NCBI GenBank assembly: GCA_035079385.1
Contig: JAVHKY010000077.1
Location: 1,302,001-1,366,000 of the forward strand
Length of the DNA: 64,000 nt
Direction of reading: 5' to 3'
Source of the DNA: Aspidiotus rigidus
Lineage: Eukaryota > Arthropoda > Insecta > Hemiptera > Diaspididae
Part shown: positions 36,399-47,540 of the stretch, piece after piece
Layout of the letters: each line of letters begins with the position of its first letter
Position numbering within the stretch: the first letter of the stretch is position 1
Position numbers and translations under genes: made by a program
The notes under the pieces: model-generated
Databases searched by the model: none
Told to the model about the DNA's origin: nothing
What the model saw: the letters and a program-made list of their open reading frames with translations, nothing else

Positions 36399-38095
36399 AA
36401 ATTTTTCATTTTCAATTGTTGGACTTATTTTCAACTGTCGGACTTGGAATTATTTTTGAATTGTGGGACTTTGGAAATATTTTCAACTGTTGGACATAGA
36501 ATTATTTTTCAATTGTTGGACTTTGAAATATTTTCATATACTTCTTGGACTTGTAAAATTTTCCATTTTCAATTCTTGGACTTTGTAATATTTTCAATTG
36601 TTGGACTTGGAATTATTTTTGAATTGTGGGACTTGGAAATATTTTTGAATTGTGGGACTTGGAAATATTTTCAACTGTTGGACTTGGAACTATTTTTCAA
36701 TTCTTGGACTTGAAAATATTTTCAACTGTTGGACTTGGAATTATTTTTCAATTGTTGGATTTTAAAATATTTTCATACTTCTTGGACTTGGAAATATTTT
36801 CAACTGTTGGACTTGGAATTATTTTTGAATTGTGGGACTTGGAAATATTTTCAACTGTTGGACTTCAGAACTATTTTTCAATTGTTGGACTTTGAAATAT
36901 TTTCATACTTCTTGGACTTGTAAAATTTTTCATTTTCAATTCTTGGACTTTGTAATATTTTCAATTGTTGGACTTGGAATTATTTTTGAATTGTGGGACT
37001 TGGAAATATTTTCAACTGTTGGACTTAGAACTATTTTTCAATTGTTGGACTTTGAAAAATTTTCATACTTCTTGGACTTGTAAAATTTTCCACTTTCAAT
37101 TCTTGGACTTTGTAATATTTTCAATTGTTGGACTTGGAGTTATTTTTGAATTGTGGGACTTGGAAATATTTTCAACTGTTGGACTTCAGAACTATTTTTC
37201 AATTGTTGGACTTTGAAATATTTTCATACTTCTTGGACTTGTAAAATTTTTCATTTTCAATTCTTGGACTTTGTAATATTTTCAATTGTTGGACTTGGAA
37301 TTATTTTTGAATTGTGGGACTTGGAAATATTTTCAACTGTTGGACTTAGAACTATTTTTCAATTGTTGGACTTTGAAAAATTTTCATACTTCTTGGACTT
37401 GTAAAATTTTCCACTTTCAATTCTTGGACTTTGTAATATTTTCAATTGTTGGACTTGGAGTTATTTTTGAATTGTGGGACTTGGAAATATTTTCAACTGT
37501 TGGACTTCAGAACTATTTTTCAATTGTTGGACTTCGAAATATTTTCATACTTCTTGGACTTGTAAAATTTTTTATTTTCAATTCTTGGGTTGGAAATATT
37601 TTCAACTGTTGGACTTGGAATTATTTTTGAATTGTGGGACTTGAAAATATTTTCAACTGTTGGACTTAGAACTATTTTTCAATTGTTGGACTTTGAAAAA
37701 TTTTCATACTTCTTGGACTTGTAAAATTTTTTATTTTCAATTCTTGGATTGGAAATATTTTCAACTGTTGGACTTGGAGTTATTTTTGAATTGTGGGACT
37801 TGGAAATATTTTCAACTGTTGGACTTCAGAACTATTTTTCAATTGTTGGACTTTGGAATATTTTCATACTTCTTGGACTTGTAAAATTTTTTATTTTTAA
37901 TTCTTGGACTTGGAAATATTTTCAACTGTTGGACTTGGAACTATTTTTCAATTCTTGGACTTTAAAATATTTTCAACTGTTGGACTTGGAATTATTTTTC
38001 AATTGTTGGACTTTAAAATATTTTCATACTTCTTGGACTTGTAAAATTTTCCATTTTCAATTCTTGAACTTGGGAATATTTTCAAGTGTTGGAGA
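36399..38095. repeat. Tandem array with higher-order structure (26-bp, 160-bp, 321-bp)
   Basis: Basic units of 25-31 bp follow the pattern TTGGACTT-GGAAATATTTTCAACTG with variants (TTATTTTTGAATTGTGGGAC; TTTTCATACTTC; GTAAAATTTTCCATTTTCAATTC). About six variants make a ~160-bp block. Two block types alternate, so sequence near 36840 recurs almost unchanged at 37161, and 36965 at 37286 (321 bp). Overlapping ORFs of 80-170 codons on the plus strand are translations of the array. Confidence 0.93.
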
Positions 38096-38150
38096 CAATC
38101 AAAAATGGAAAATTTTACAAGTCCAAGAAGTACGGAAATATTTCAAAGTC
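38096..38150. repeat. Inverted array unit at the array's right edge
   Basis: AAAATGGAAAATTTTACAAG and TCCAAGAAGTACGGAAATAT at 38101-38142 are the reverse complement of the last regular unit (38015-38060), so the array ends in a potential hairpin with a ~40-nt loop. Confidence 0.8.
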
Positions 38151-38288
38151 CCACGGCATCACTCTTACTCCGAGTATCCGCCCCACCACGTTGGGAGGAT
38201 TATGATTGTGAACAAAATCGATAATAATCGCCTTGAGTACATCCCGCAAGTGGTGAATGGCTGTGTATGATTGTTTGAATCGTATGTG

Positions 38289-40320
38289 CGGAGCCGACTG
38301 TCCTCCGTAGTGTAGTGGGTGGGGGTTACTTATGCAATAATTTTGTTTCTTTCAACACCAGAATCGACACTTTCGTGTATAACTCCAATACTGGAAGAAT
38401 ATCCTTGGCGAAACCCTCTCTTCTTAGCAACCGTCGAGTTGCAGGGGCGCCGTAGGCACGTGTACTCAACATATTCAAAAAACACCACAAAGAGTTGAAT
38501 TGCTATTGGAGTCTCTTTTTCTTCGGTATTCATATGGACTGTGCTTGGTCTGCTTCCTGCATAGTGTCGTCTGGTGGTACACTAGTGTTTGGTAGGCCGT
38601 AGCGTGACAGTGCCTTTGCATATTTAATTCTATGTCCATTTTTTTCTTCATGACTACGGCTACAAACGCAGACATCTGGTTCCACACGCTTCTTCGGAAC
38701 TCAGCGTTGTAGCTACCAGGCTACTGGGAAACAGGCTCTTCACTGACCCTTACCTTTTGTAGAGACCGACTGAGCTTGTCCCGCTCACGACTCCGAGCTT
38801 CGTACTCAAATAAGAGGTGCTGTAGTCCATCATCCCGTCATTGATTGCAATACAAGCACGTTGCCTTCTCAAATTTCCTTTGCTTCTGATGAAGTAACCT
38901 TAACAACTGCGTCAGGTGAAAATTCAGTGGTTCATGGTCTCCGTTTATCCACTCATCAAGGACACGTGGGTCGTCAATTCATCTAGCTCACTCTGAGTAA
39001 TTCTTTCTTTCCATTTCTCAAGATAGAAGCGCCTGGCCTCCTGATTGACCTATACAGCCTGTTGATCAGTTGCTATCCTTTTTTTTTTCTCAACAACACT
39101 GCTCTCTCCTCTACGAGGAGGTTGATTGGTGGTGAACGTGCCAATACCCAAAAAGCCTTTGCCCAGAAGTAGGAACCAACACATCTCAGCGCAACTTGTG
39201 GTTGGACCTTTTCCATCTCTCTTCTTTCTGTGGGCTATTCTCATAAAGACGGTCCATTCTGGGGTAGCACGTACGAGAATCGACAATGCAGTGCTCATCA
39301 TGATTTTTCCTCTTGCTTTCCTCGTCACTCTTAGATCTTAGATATGCCATCACGCAGCTTAGATAGGTCATTACCCTACCTCGCTGCCATCACAGGAAAT
39401 GGTGCCTGAAGCTCAGTTTTGAATCAAACCAAATGCCGATACTTCATCACCTTCTTGAACGTGATTTCTGCACCTTGCAGACGAAATGTGGACTGAACAA
39501 CCGATGGATCAGTAATAATGTGGCCTTTGTCTTTTGTACTGCGAGTTTTGGTTTGGTCGACAAGATCCAACGTATGACTGCCTGTAGAGCCTACAGTTGT
39601 TTCGGCAGTGCATACCATCAGTGTAATATCCTCATAGCTTCTTCACGTCGAAAATCCTGTTAAATGTGTCGTACCACAAGAGCGACCCAAGGACCGACTA
39701 CTGTGCCACCCGACAGAGAACCCATAGACGCTTTACTGTATCAGCAGACGTCTTTGCTCGGATTTTTCAACAAGATAACTGTTGATCATCCCGAGCATGT
39801 ACGCAGGAACTTCTGCGTCCTGGGGGCTTCCAATGTCCTCTGACATAGAATCAAATTGAACGCATTTCTTATGGCGAGGCTGACAGTTGCGCAAAAGTTA
39901 TGCGTAGATATTGCTGACTTTCCTCTGTAGCCTGGTTCCAGCATCCAACGTCCAGTCTAGAAGTTTGCCCGTGCTGTAGGTAAAATGGTCGATGAGAGGA
40001 TGGCTGACCGCTTGGCTTTCTTTCACCACACAGGAAACAGTCCCTCAGCGAATGCCACGTAGAATGTATCAACAAGCAAACAGTGCGGGGTCAATTGATT
40101 GTATTGCGCTCCAGACTAGATTCATGGTCTTACCAGGACCCGGAGCCTTCTAATATATACTCCGCAGTCCTATGACCGCTACATCTACCTATACCATCTT
40201 CTTCTGCTATTGGTAGTGTTTGTTGTGGGAACAGGCGATCAATGACTCGCCTCACAGCATCTGGCTCCATTCAGCTCATTTCTGAGAGGCTCTTCTGCTT
40301 TAGCACTATCTGGCTGCATC
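38289..40320 (-). pseudogene. R1-like non-LTR copy 3, decayed
   Basis: Collinear with copy 1 from the 3' untranslated region through the knuckle, basic domain, thumb, palm (the YADD region is not intact) and finger domain, to the text before AGCACTAACTTATAAGG in copy 1 (near 8350). Numerous frameshifts, stops and small deletions. It reaches further toward the 5' end than copies 2 and 4. The exact right junction is blurred because unrelated sequence follows at ~40317. Confidence 0.85.
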
Positions 40321-40848
40321 GCGTGCTCTGTGGACGGTCTTTATCTTCCTTTCTGCTGCCGAAGGCACGGATTTTCTTCTTGCTCTTGCCCTCGGTTCCA
40401 ATGAAGTAAGAGCGAAATAGCTAGCCTTCAGACGGTCGCTCTTCAGCTTTTTGACTACCCATTTTTTCATCAGCTACTGCGGAGCAGCGACGATGAGGTG
40501 CCTAAATTCGAGTGGAGTTCTGCCCGCCAGAACCTGACGTAGAAAGCTAAAGCGAGGTTATATGACTACATGTAACCAATGGCGAAGAGCCTGTCGAGTC
40601 CACCTCGAAAATATAGCTGGCTGAAGGTTGCCTCTGACAATTCGAATAGTGGTCTAGGAATAATATTTTTAAATGGCTGGTGGCTTTCACCTAACATTGA
40701 GAGTGAAAGGAACAACATCTGCTTAAGAGATAGCTACAAGTTACCACAAAAGAATTGATCCTGTCAAGAATGAAACGTTGATGCTACTGAATTGCGTGGG
40801 GGGAGAACTATGTGGTGGATTTACAAACAGGAGTCAAATAATGGTTAA
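40321..40848 (-). other. Possible 5' remnant of R1-like copy 3, unassigned
   Basis: On the minus strand a basic reading frame (MKKWVVKKLKSDRLKAS, then RARARRKSVPSAAERK) runs from about 40465 toward 40330. Basic, low-complexity sequence of this kind would fit an ORF1 start joined to the 3' half by internal deletion, but I cannot match it to anything. It could equally be unrelated host sequence. Confidence 0.2.
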
Positions 40849-40851
40849 TGA

Positions 40852-43329
40852 CGAACCGCTGTTGAGAAGAAGATAATGAAATTTGCCAAAGCTCAAATTC
40901 TGGATGGGCTAGCCAGTGGGAGCCTGAAAGCTAGTCCCAGCGCTTTGAATAGAATGGCTTCGGAGGACACCTCCAGGATTAGAGGATACGTCCAGCAAGT
41001 CGTAGTAGTGGACGAAAGGAAGAATGGAGTGGAGGCGAAAGGTTCGAAGAGCGTTTCCTCGAAAGCCTCGAATTAACGAAGCACCGCGGATCAACTGGAT
41101 GACCTTAACCTTTTTTTTTTTTTTTCCTTGGGGGGTCCTCGCGCCGAGGCGAGTTGGTAGTTGACCAAGACGTGAATGCAGTGTAGCGGTCGCTCTTGCT
41201 TGAGAGGGGACAGAGGCGGGTCGATACGTAACCCAAACAGGCAGAGCAGAAATACCTGATTGGACGTGAAAGCCTTTCTGTTGTCAAAGGGGGACATATA
41301 TGGGACGGTACTTGGTCCAATCAGGCACCACTCTGACGGACGCGAGAGCCCATATTGTCAATAAATAATAAGCGTTAGCGAGATACACTGTCATTCCGTA
41401 GATAGCTCGTGCCGGCCTATGCTTAAGGAGGTGACAAGCGAGGCAGTACGTAACCCAATCCCGCCCATAGGATTGGACGTGAAGGCCTGCATTGCAGATA
41501 ACCGTATCGGAGGTGACACTGACTGTACGTGTCTTGGTCTCTAAGATGATGAGTGTCTTGTGTGGCTTATGTGGCGGTTGTTTCCGTGGTCAGACTTATG
41601 CACTGGACGGGTTTCCCCCATCGCGCTTCGGCATTCCCAGGTTAGGGAGTGTAGTTTAGTGGGAAACTGTGTTCCGAGGCTCACTACCTGACTAAGTCCC
41701 TTGAAAAGGGAGTAGAGAGGGGGTACGCTTCCGCGGTCAGGGCGGATCCCTTCGCGCTTGGGTGACTTCTTCGAGGGTGAAGAAGGTGTAGTTTGGAAAT
41801 CGTCAGCTGTTGGCTGACGAATGCAAAGATAAACTAAGAGGATAAGGGTGAGAGGCCTAAAAGTAGATATAGTAATAATAATAATACTACTATTATTACT
41901 AAGTTGGGAATGATATTCCCAGACCTCATTCCCAGACCTCATTCCCAGACCGTCTACTCATCCCTGGACTGGGAGGTAGAGGAAAAGAGGGGTTCGCTTC
42001 CATGATCAAGGGTCACCCGCAGATGGGTTTCCCTATTGCATTTCTGCATCTGTCTTGAAAGGACAGGTTTGTTGTTGCGATCTTCTTCAGCTGGTAGCTG
42101 AGTGGAAGGAGTGGTTTAGTGGGAATAGGTATGGTATTCCGGAGGCCTCTCTGCTTCCGCTGGTGGGTAGTAGAGAGGGGTTGCTTCCATGGTCTGGGAT
42201 TACCTGTACAGGGTTTTCCCGTCTCATTTCAGCGTTCATCTTCAGAGAAGAGGTGTGGGTTAGTGGGAACAATGTCCGAAGTCCCCTCCACTTGTCCTAG
42301 AACAGTTGTAGTGGAGGGGGGGGGGTTAGAAATTCTAACGTTAGTCAGATATGTGTTAGATGTATTGTTAGGCTAGGTTCAAAAGGAGACTCGCGTATGT
42401 GTGCAACTGGCAAACCAGGACGTGAAGGCTGCTCCTCATGTCGCCATCGGGAAGTGTAAGGCTGGGCAGTACGTAACCCCAGTTGCTACAGGTACTGCGA
42501 GGAGAGGATTACGCATGCAAGAGAGCATGGATGAAAACAGAGAAGATGGGTCAAAGAAATCGGTAGGAATCCCGAAACAGTACCCCCTGCTGTAGGTGCA
42601 GCTACCCTGTCTGAAGTCGACAGCCATGAAGGTAGAAGAGGGAGATAGATAGGAAAGGAGTGCCTTAACCTAATCGAAAAGAGAAGAGTGATAGGATAGA
42701 GTGGTGATCAGTGATGCTAAGATATGGGGGTGCCATACACAGGGAGAAGTCTGTGCGAGCCCGCTGCTTTGTCATTCCCGAGGGAGGGACTCCCCTCACC
42801 ATACAACTATGGTAGCAGCTGGTCTTAAGGATGTGTCAGTTACTCCTTGCTTCCCACATAGCAGTGGGGAGGACCCTGATTGACATCCTTCGAAGGGGAA
42901 GTTCGCCTATACCACTTTTAGTTGACTATATTGGAGAGTGACAGCGACTATTTGCCTTTCCGCTTTTCAGCTTCCACCGCGTGTTGTCCAAAGCAATAGC
43001 TTCCTCTCCCAGTCGTAAGCCCCCTCGCCACGGCAAGGCAGTGGTAAGACTTGAAGACACACCAGTTACAAGACACGTTGTGTCCCCGCGAGTGTGCCCC
43101 CCGGAGGGGGGATGACCTTAACCCACTTTATGGATTTGAACAAATTTTTGGTTCAGATCCTTGTGAAGAAGAGACTGGAAAAAACACAATTTTAAGACGG
43201 GGGAACTTGGTAGTAGAGAAGAAGGGAAAGATGGCTGAAGATTTAGAAAATGTAGATGAAGAGCATTATTATTTCTCGTTTCCAAGTGAAGAACGTATAT
43301 CACTTCTAATCCCAATTTTCTTTTTATAG
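40852..43329 (+). pseudogene. Unrecognised ORF split by the poly(A)-tailed insertion
   Basis: From ~40852 an open frame reads KKIMKFAKAQILDGLASGS and on through RMASEDTSRIRGYVQQVVVV to a TAA at 41074. Continuing in the same frame past that stop, removing the insertion and one copy of its target repeat joins RSTADQLDDLN to PLYGFEQIFGSDPCEEE. The frame then runs through ILRRGNLVVEKKGKMAEDLE to a stop at 43327-43329. The coding-like residues and the frame continuity across the empty site suggest one older reading frame with a single stop. I do not recognise the protein; it may be transposon-derived or a host pseudo-exon. Confidence 0.3.
41111..43109 (-). mobile_element. 2-kb poly(A)-tailed non-coding retroposon with 14-bp TSD
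   Basis: Flanked by GGATGACCTTAACC at 41097-41110 and 43110-43123 (the outer G is ambiguous because of a G run). A T15 tract at 41111-41125 is the poly(A) tail of a minus-strand element whose 5' end is near 43109 (CCCCCTCCGGGGGGCACAC on that strand). No ORF exceeds ~130 codons and none looks like protein. The interior is G-rich on the plus strand and has repeated domains: CGCTTCCATGATCAAGGG-like blocks near 41578, 41730, 41994 and 42183; TTTAGTGGGAA near 41653, 42113 and 42258; and TACGTAACCC with GGACGTGAAGGC near 41228, 41452 and 42417-42475. It was evidently copied by a LINE machinery in trans, either a non-autonomous LINE/SINE-like unit or a retroposed long RNA. Confidence 0.85.
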
Positions 43330-45327
43330 AATTTATTTTCGATTTGCGCTTTCATTTTCTCTGATGCTTCTAAACAATCCAGGGCCCTTTCGAAAAGTGA
43401 TCTAAAGTCTTCCTATCATCGAGAATCATGCGGTGCGTATATTTCTAAAGAATTTTTCGAGTCTCCGGGAAAAACGTGGTCAAATCGAAAGATTCAAGAG
43501 CTGTTTTACGCGAGCGAATTTAACAACCTGTACGAATCTTGTTAATCATTTTTCTCTCATGCGCTTTACTGTTGTTGAAGTATTTAAGTGCTTATTTGTG
43601 TCAGCTCTTTATACTATTCGCCTTCTGTCGCGCTAAAATAAAGCAAACGTGCGAAACGTTTATTTGTTCGTAATCAATTTATTTATCGTGCTCGTAATCG
43701 CCGATCGGTAATAAGAGCGTACGTTTATATCAGCGTAGATCGAGTGTCGAATACCGTATTGCGTATGCGTCGTTGAAAAGTTCGTTAAAGTTTGAATTTA
43801 TCTTAGCGATATGAGCAGGGTCGTTTGATGAGTCGGAAGATGCTGCCAGTCTGTAACGTACATTTCATTGCCCGTGTTTTCTCCAATTTTTATAATATAA
43901 TAATATGTATTTTACATAGTTCAAAATAATTGCGGTGCTGTGAGCTGAATCGGTGTTCGCGTTTAATTTATTCGAAATTCAACCGCGATCATATCAGCGT
44001 TATTCTAATTGCCTGTGCTTGAATGAAAATTGACTGAAAATGCCCAAGTATAAATCGGTACGTCGACATATATTTTTTTTTCGCGGAGTAGGTATGAAAC
44101 GGTCGTCCGTACTTATCTCCATCTTGCGATGGAGTCTGCCACTCAGAGTGCTCACAATTGAATAGCGATGGTGCGATGATTTTGTACGTAAATTAACATA
44201 AATCGTATTAAAAGAAGCGTCGTCGTTCATCGTTTCAGTGCGCTGTATTCAAATCGCACAATGAAAGTCATCGTGGAAAACAGTAGTTCTTATGCTTATC
44301 AGTTCGAGTGACGTTTATTATGCAGTGGCTGTATCATCATAATGCGATGACAGTTTCTTACTAAATTCATTATCTCCTTAAGACGTCGCGTCGCATGATA
44401 CCCGCCTTCTTTTTCTCTCGTCCGTCGTTTCTCAAAAATGTGTACGGCTCTGCTATCGAAAAAGAGTGCGAGAAAAAGAATGTACTTGTAGGTATAGATA
44501 CAGTTTTACTATTTTCTCTGATTCTTATCGAAAAACTGGTTCTGACAGATCGAACAGTTAAACAAATGAAATAAAGGACTACTGTTTTATATTGCGAACG
44601 AACGGATACGTCTTCGACGAGATCTGTAGAACATTGTGTAATGAGAAATATTCCTCGTATGTTCCGATTTTCTTCGATAAATGCGGTTGGTCAAACCGGA
44701 AGCGGTTGATTATGCCACGATTTTATTTCTAGAATGAATGGACCTCGGATGTCGATTCTGTATTGACAAGCTATCTGTAAAAAACACGTCCCAGTAAGTT
44801 CATTAGAAGAACACATTTAGACACTGAATTATTGTTTTACTTGCGTACAATTGTTTCCCAAGCATTGGTCAGAATATAGGATTCGCTATTGTCTTATACG
44901 TACGTTAAAACTATTCCCTCTCTAGATTGATGGGACTCCAAAACCAATGAGTGTAGCTTGTCTCTTATTCGTCATGCCTCATTATAACTAATTTCTATTT
45001 TCGTTCCGGACACATACGTACAATAATATTAAAAGAAAGCGAAAGATGAACATCATAGATAGAGACGGCATGTACTATTTTGTTGCTCGAGTCGAATTTG
45101 AAATGAGTGCGTCTTCCCAGAAGGAAGAAGGATTTTCTCAAAAATTAATTTTCTGGAAATTCGAATGATAATATTCATCAAAGAACATGAAATGAACCAG
45201 TATAAGAAATTTAGAAGTGAATTTGGATGAGTCGGGGAAAACGAGCAACAATGAGAAGTAAGATTGGTATTACGGAGCGAGGTAGACGATTTTTGAGAAT
45301 GTACGAACGAAGAAGGAAGGCGAACCC
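43330..45327. other. No gene recognised over 2 kb
   Basis: AT-rich unique-looking sequence, ORFs short, no domain found. Confidence 0.4.
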
Positions 45328-45413
45328 GACGGCTTCTTTGACAAAGATGAGCGAGGAAGTCATCAGGAAACCTGTTGCATGGGGCGAATTGGGTTTGATG
45401 TAGAGATTTCAAT
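45328..45413. repeat. Composite repeat fragment beside the Penelope-like element
   Basis: GACGGCTTCTTTGACAAAG, then GGAAACCTGTTGCATGGGGC and AATTGGGTTTGATG, the same order as at 33480-33560. The Penelope-like element inserted at its edge. Confidence 0.55.
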
Positions 45414-45423
45414 TCAGAGGTGG

Positions 45424-45707
45424 ACTAGACGAAGTCATACTCAAGCGAGTAACACAAACGGAGTAATTTACAATTTTAGCCACAGAAATTAAACGACGCC
45501 GGAGCGCTTTCGATTAAACAATCATTGTCAACGGGGACTGGAAAGCGACTGAACCAACTCCGGCTGTAAACTAGAAACATACGAGGAAATCAGGATTGAA
45601 CCAGCGAGTCATCACGACGTGAATCATACTCGTAAACTAGTTCAATCAACCCCTCATCAGGTATGTACCTGTTGAGCACATTAAAGTCGTCGTTATTTAA
45701 ATGACGG
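45424..45707 (-). repeat. Left inverted arm of the Penelope-like element
   Basis: Reverse complement of 47087-47370, equal in length (284 bp) with only isolated differences (for example GACTTT against GACCTT near the inner end). It includes the end of the protein-coding region, so this arm is an inverted piece of the element's own 3' end and carries no separate terminal sequence. Confidence 0.92.
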
Positions 45708-47204
45708 GGAGCCCAACCCTGTGCCTCCCCTCTTATACGGGCTACCAAAAGTCCATAAAAAAGATAACCCGATGCGTCTAGTCGTATCCTTTGTGTCCTC
45801 CCCCACGTACGCTCTGGCGAAATTTTTGGACCGATGGTTTAAATCGAGAGTTGACCATGAGTCACCTTACTCGGTGAAAAATTCGGTCTCCTTGGCTGCT
45901 AGGCTTAAGGATAATATTCTTCCGCTGGGATCGACCCTGTGTTCATTTGATGTGGTCGGCCTGTTCCCCAATATCCCCAGAGCAACCGCCATGCAACATA
46001 TGGGAGACCTTTTGATTCAAACAAATGAAGAATTGGGTGAATTTTTCAATCTCCTCAATATTTGTTGGTCTCCCAATTATTGCAAATTCGATAACAAGTT
46101 TTTTGAGTTTCCTGAAGAGGTTGGAATACCCATCGGTTCTCCTTTGGGTTCTCTCATTTCGGAGGTCTTTATGTCTAAGTTTGAGCTCGATTTGTTCTCC
46201 TCTGGCAGTGCGTATTTAGATCAGATTTATTATTGGCACAGGTATGTCGACGATGTGTTGTGTACGTGGACTGGTCCCCGAGAGCTCCTTTTGGAGTTAC
46301 TCCAGTATCTAAATAATCAATATCCTTCTATAAAATTTACTTTAGAAATCGGTGGCGCATCTATTAATTACTTGGATTTGACGATCTGTTATAGAGACGG
46401 TATCCATGAATTCGCCATATACAGGAAAGATACTGCGACCGATATTACTGTCCACGGCAAATCTTTCTGCCCTGTAGCCCATAAATATGCTGGATTTAAC
46501 AGCCTAATCCATCGGCTGACTAGTATTCCTCTCAATCAGTCAGCCTTCCAAAAAGAGGTATTAACTATAAAGCACTTGGCCAGAGTGAATGAAGTGAACT
46601 TAGACATTGACCTTATGATCCAAAGGAAAGTTACTCGAAATGCCTCGATTCCCCCACCTCCCTCCCCCGCAATACGGCCCTAAACAGGAGAGAGCGTTGG
46701 ATAAGGCTTCTGTTTTTGGGGCAGTTTTCATCTCAATTGAGTCGTGTCCTACGCCCCTTCGGATTTCGGCCTGTGTATTACAACCCCAATACCATAAAAA
46801 GTTTATTGGTTAGGCTAAAAGACCCCATCCAACTGGCCGAGAGGAGTGGTGTGTATGAAGTTGAGTGTAAGGATTGTAACGGAATTTATATTGGCGAGAC
46901 AGGCCGTCAGTTGAAAATTGGAATCGCTGAACATAGGAAGGCGTGGGAAAAGAAGAATATAGGTGAATCGGCGTTTGCGGACCATCTAATCACTAGCGGC
47001 CATAGCATTAAAGAGGGGTCCGAGGTCCTCCTCTATAGAGAAAACGCGTATTCGAAGCGAAAAGCGTTAGAACACATCGAAATAATCCGTCATTTAAATA
47101 ACGACGACCTTAATGTGCTCAACAGGTACATACCTGATGAGGGGTTGATTGAACTAGTTTACGAGTATGATTCACGTCGTGATGACTCGCTGGTTCAATC
47201 CTGA
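45700..47204 (+). pseudogene. Penelope-like RT and GIY-YIG endonuclease, truncated, two frameshifts
   Basis: The product reverse-transcribes element RNA and cuts target DNA. The visible frame starts in the middle of the RT fingers (PPLLYGLPKVHKKDNPMRLV, 45721 on). It continues through CSFDVVGLFPNIP, GIPIGSPLGSLISE and the catalytic YVDDVLC (~46244). A one-base shift lies in the C-rich stretch 46651-46669, leading to YGPKQERALDKASVFG in the next frame. A second lies in TTTTTGGGG at 46713-46721. The last frame contains the nuclease, SGVYEVECKDCNGIYIGETG with GRQLKIGIAEH (46848-46940), and ends at 47204. The N-terminal part of the RT is missing. Family identity is very strong; activity is ruled out for this copy. 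Confidence 0.92.
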
Positions 47205-47370
47205 TTTCCTCGTATGTTTCTAGTTTACAGCCGGAGTTGGTTCAGTCGCTTTCCAGTCCCCGTTGACAATGATTGTTTAATCGAAAGCGCTCCGGCGTCG
47301 TTTAATTTCTGTGGCTAAAATTGTAAATTACTCCGTTTGTGTTACTCGCTTGAGTATGACTTCGTCTAGT
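47087..47370 (+). repeat. Right arm of the Penelope-like element
   Basis: Sense-strand 3' end of the element, covering the last ~118 coding bases and ~166 bp of 3' untranslated sequence; inverted partner at 45424-45707. Confidence 0.92.
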
Positions 47371-47489
47371 ATTTCTGGCCATAAATTGAGAAACCGCATT
47401 GATTCTACCTCAGAGGTGGAGTTCCGACAAGTTCAAACATTGAAGAAGTTGAACGTGGAAGAATTTCGAATATCGGATTATAAGAGACG

Positions 47490-47530
47490 GACTGGAATAA
47501 AATTCGACTTCCAAGCCATGTATCTTGTGT
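47490..47530. repeat. 45-bp minisatellite remnant, left of R1-like copy 4
   Basis: GGACTGGAATAAAATTCGAC followed by TTCCAAGCCATGTAT resembles one unit of the 45-bp family. A further unit resumes at ~48408 on the far side of the R1-like copy, so the LINE landed inside the minisatellite. Confidence 0.55.
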
Positions 47531-47540
47531 CGCACGTGCT

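Larger units (their letters stand above)
45425..47409 (+). mobile_element. Penelope-like element, 5'-truncated, with inverted arms
   Basis: Between candidate 11-bp target repeats TCAGAGGTGGA (45414-45424 and 47410-47420) lies an element whose 284-bp 3' part (47087-47370) is repeated in inverted orientation at its left end (45424-45707), nearly base for base. The sense part between the arms encodes the RT/GIY-YIG protein. Penelope-like elements commonly carry an extra, often inverted, partial copy at the 5' side, and this matches. The right tail 47371-47409 has no inverted partner. Confidence 0.85.

Noticed and set aside
36444..38270. Overlapping ORFs of 80-173 codons rich in Phe and Leu
   Set aside because: They are translations of the tandem array and repeat with its 321-bp period.
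41866..41900. (TAA)n/(TTA)n hairpin inside the poly(A) element as a possible structural element
   Set aside because: Simple microsatellite self-complementarity; no sign of function.
42950..43109. HDV-like ribozyme at the 5' end of the poly(A)-tailed element
   Set aside because: The 5' end is G/C-rich and can pair, but I could not fit the required nested pairings by eye.
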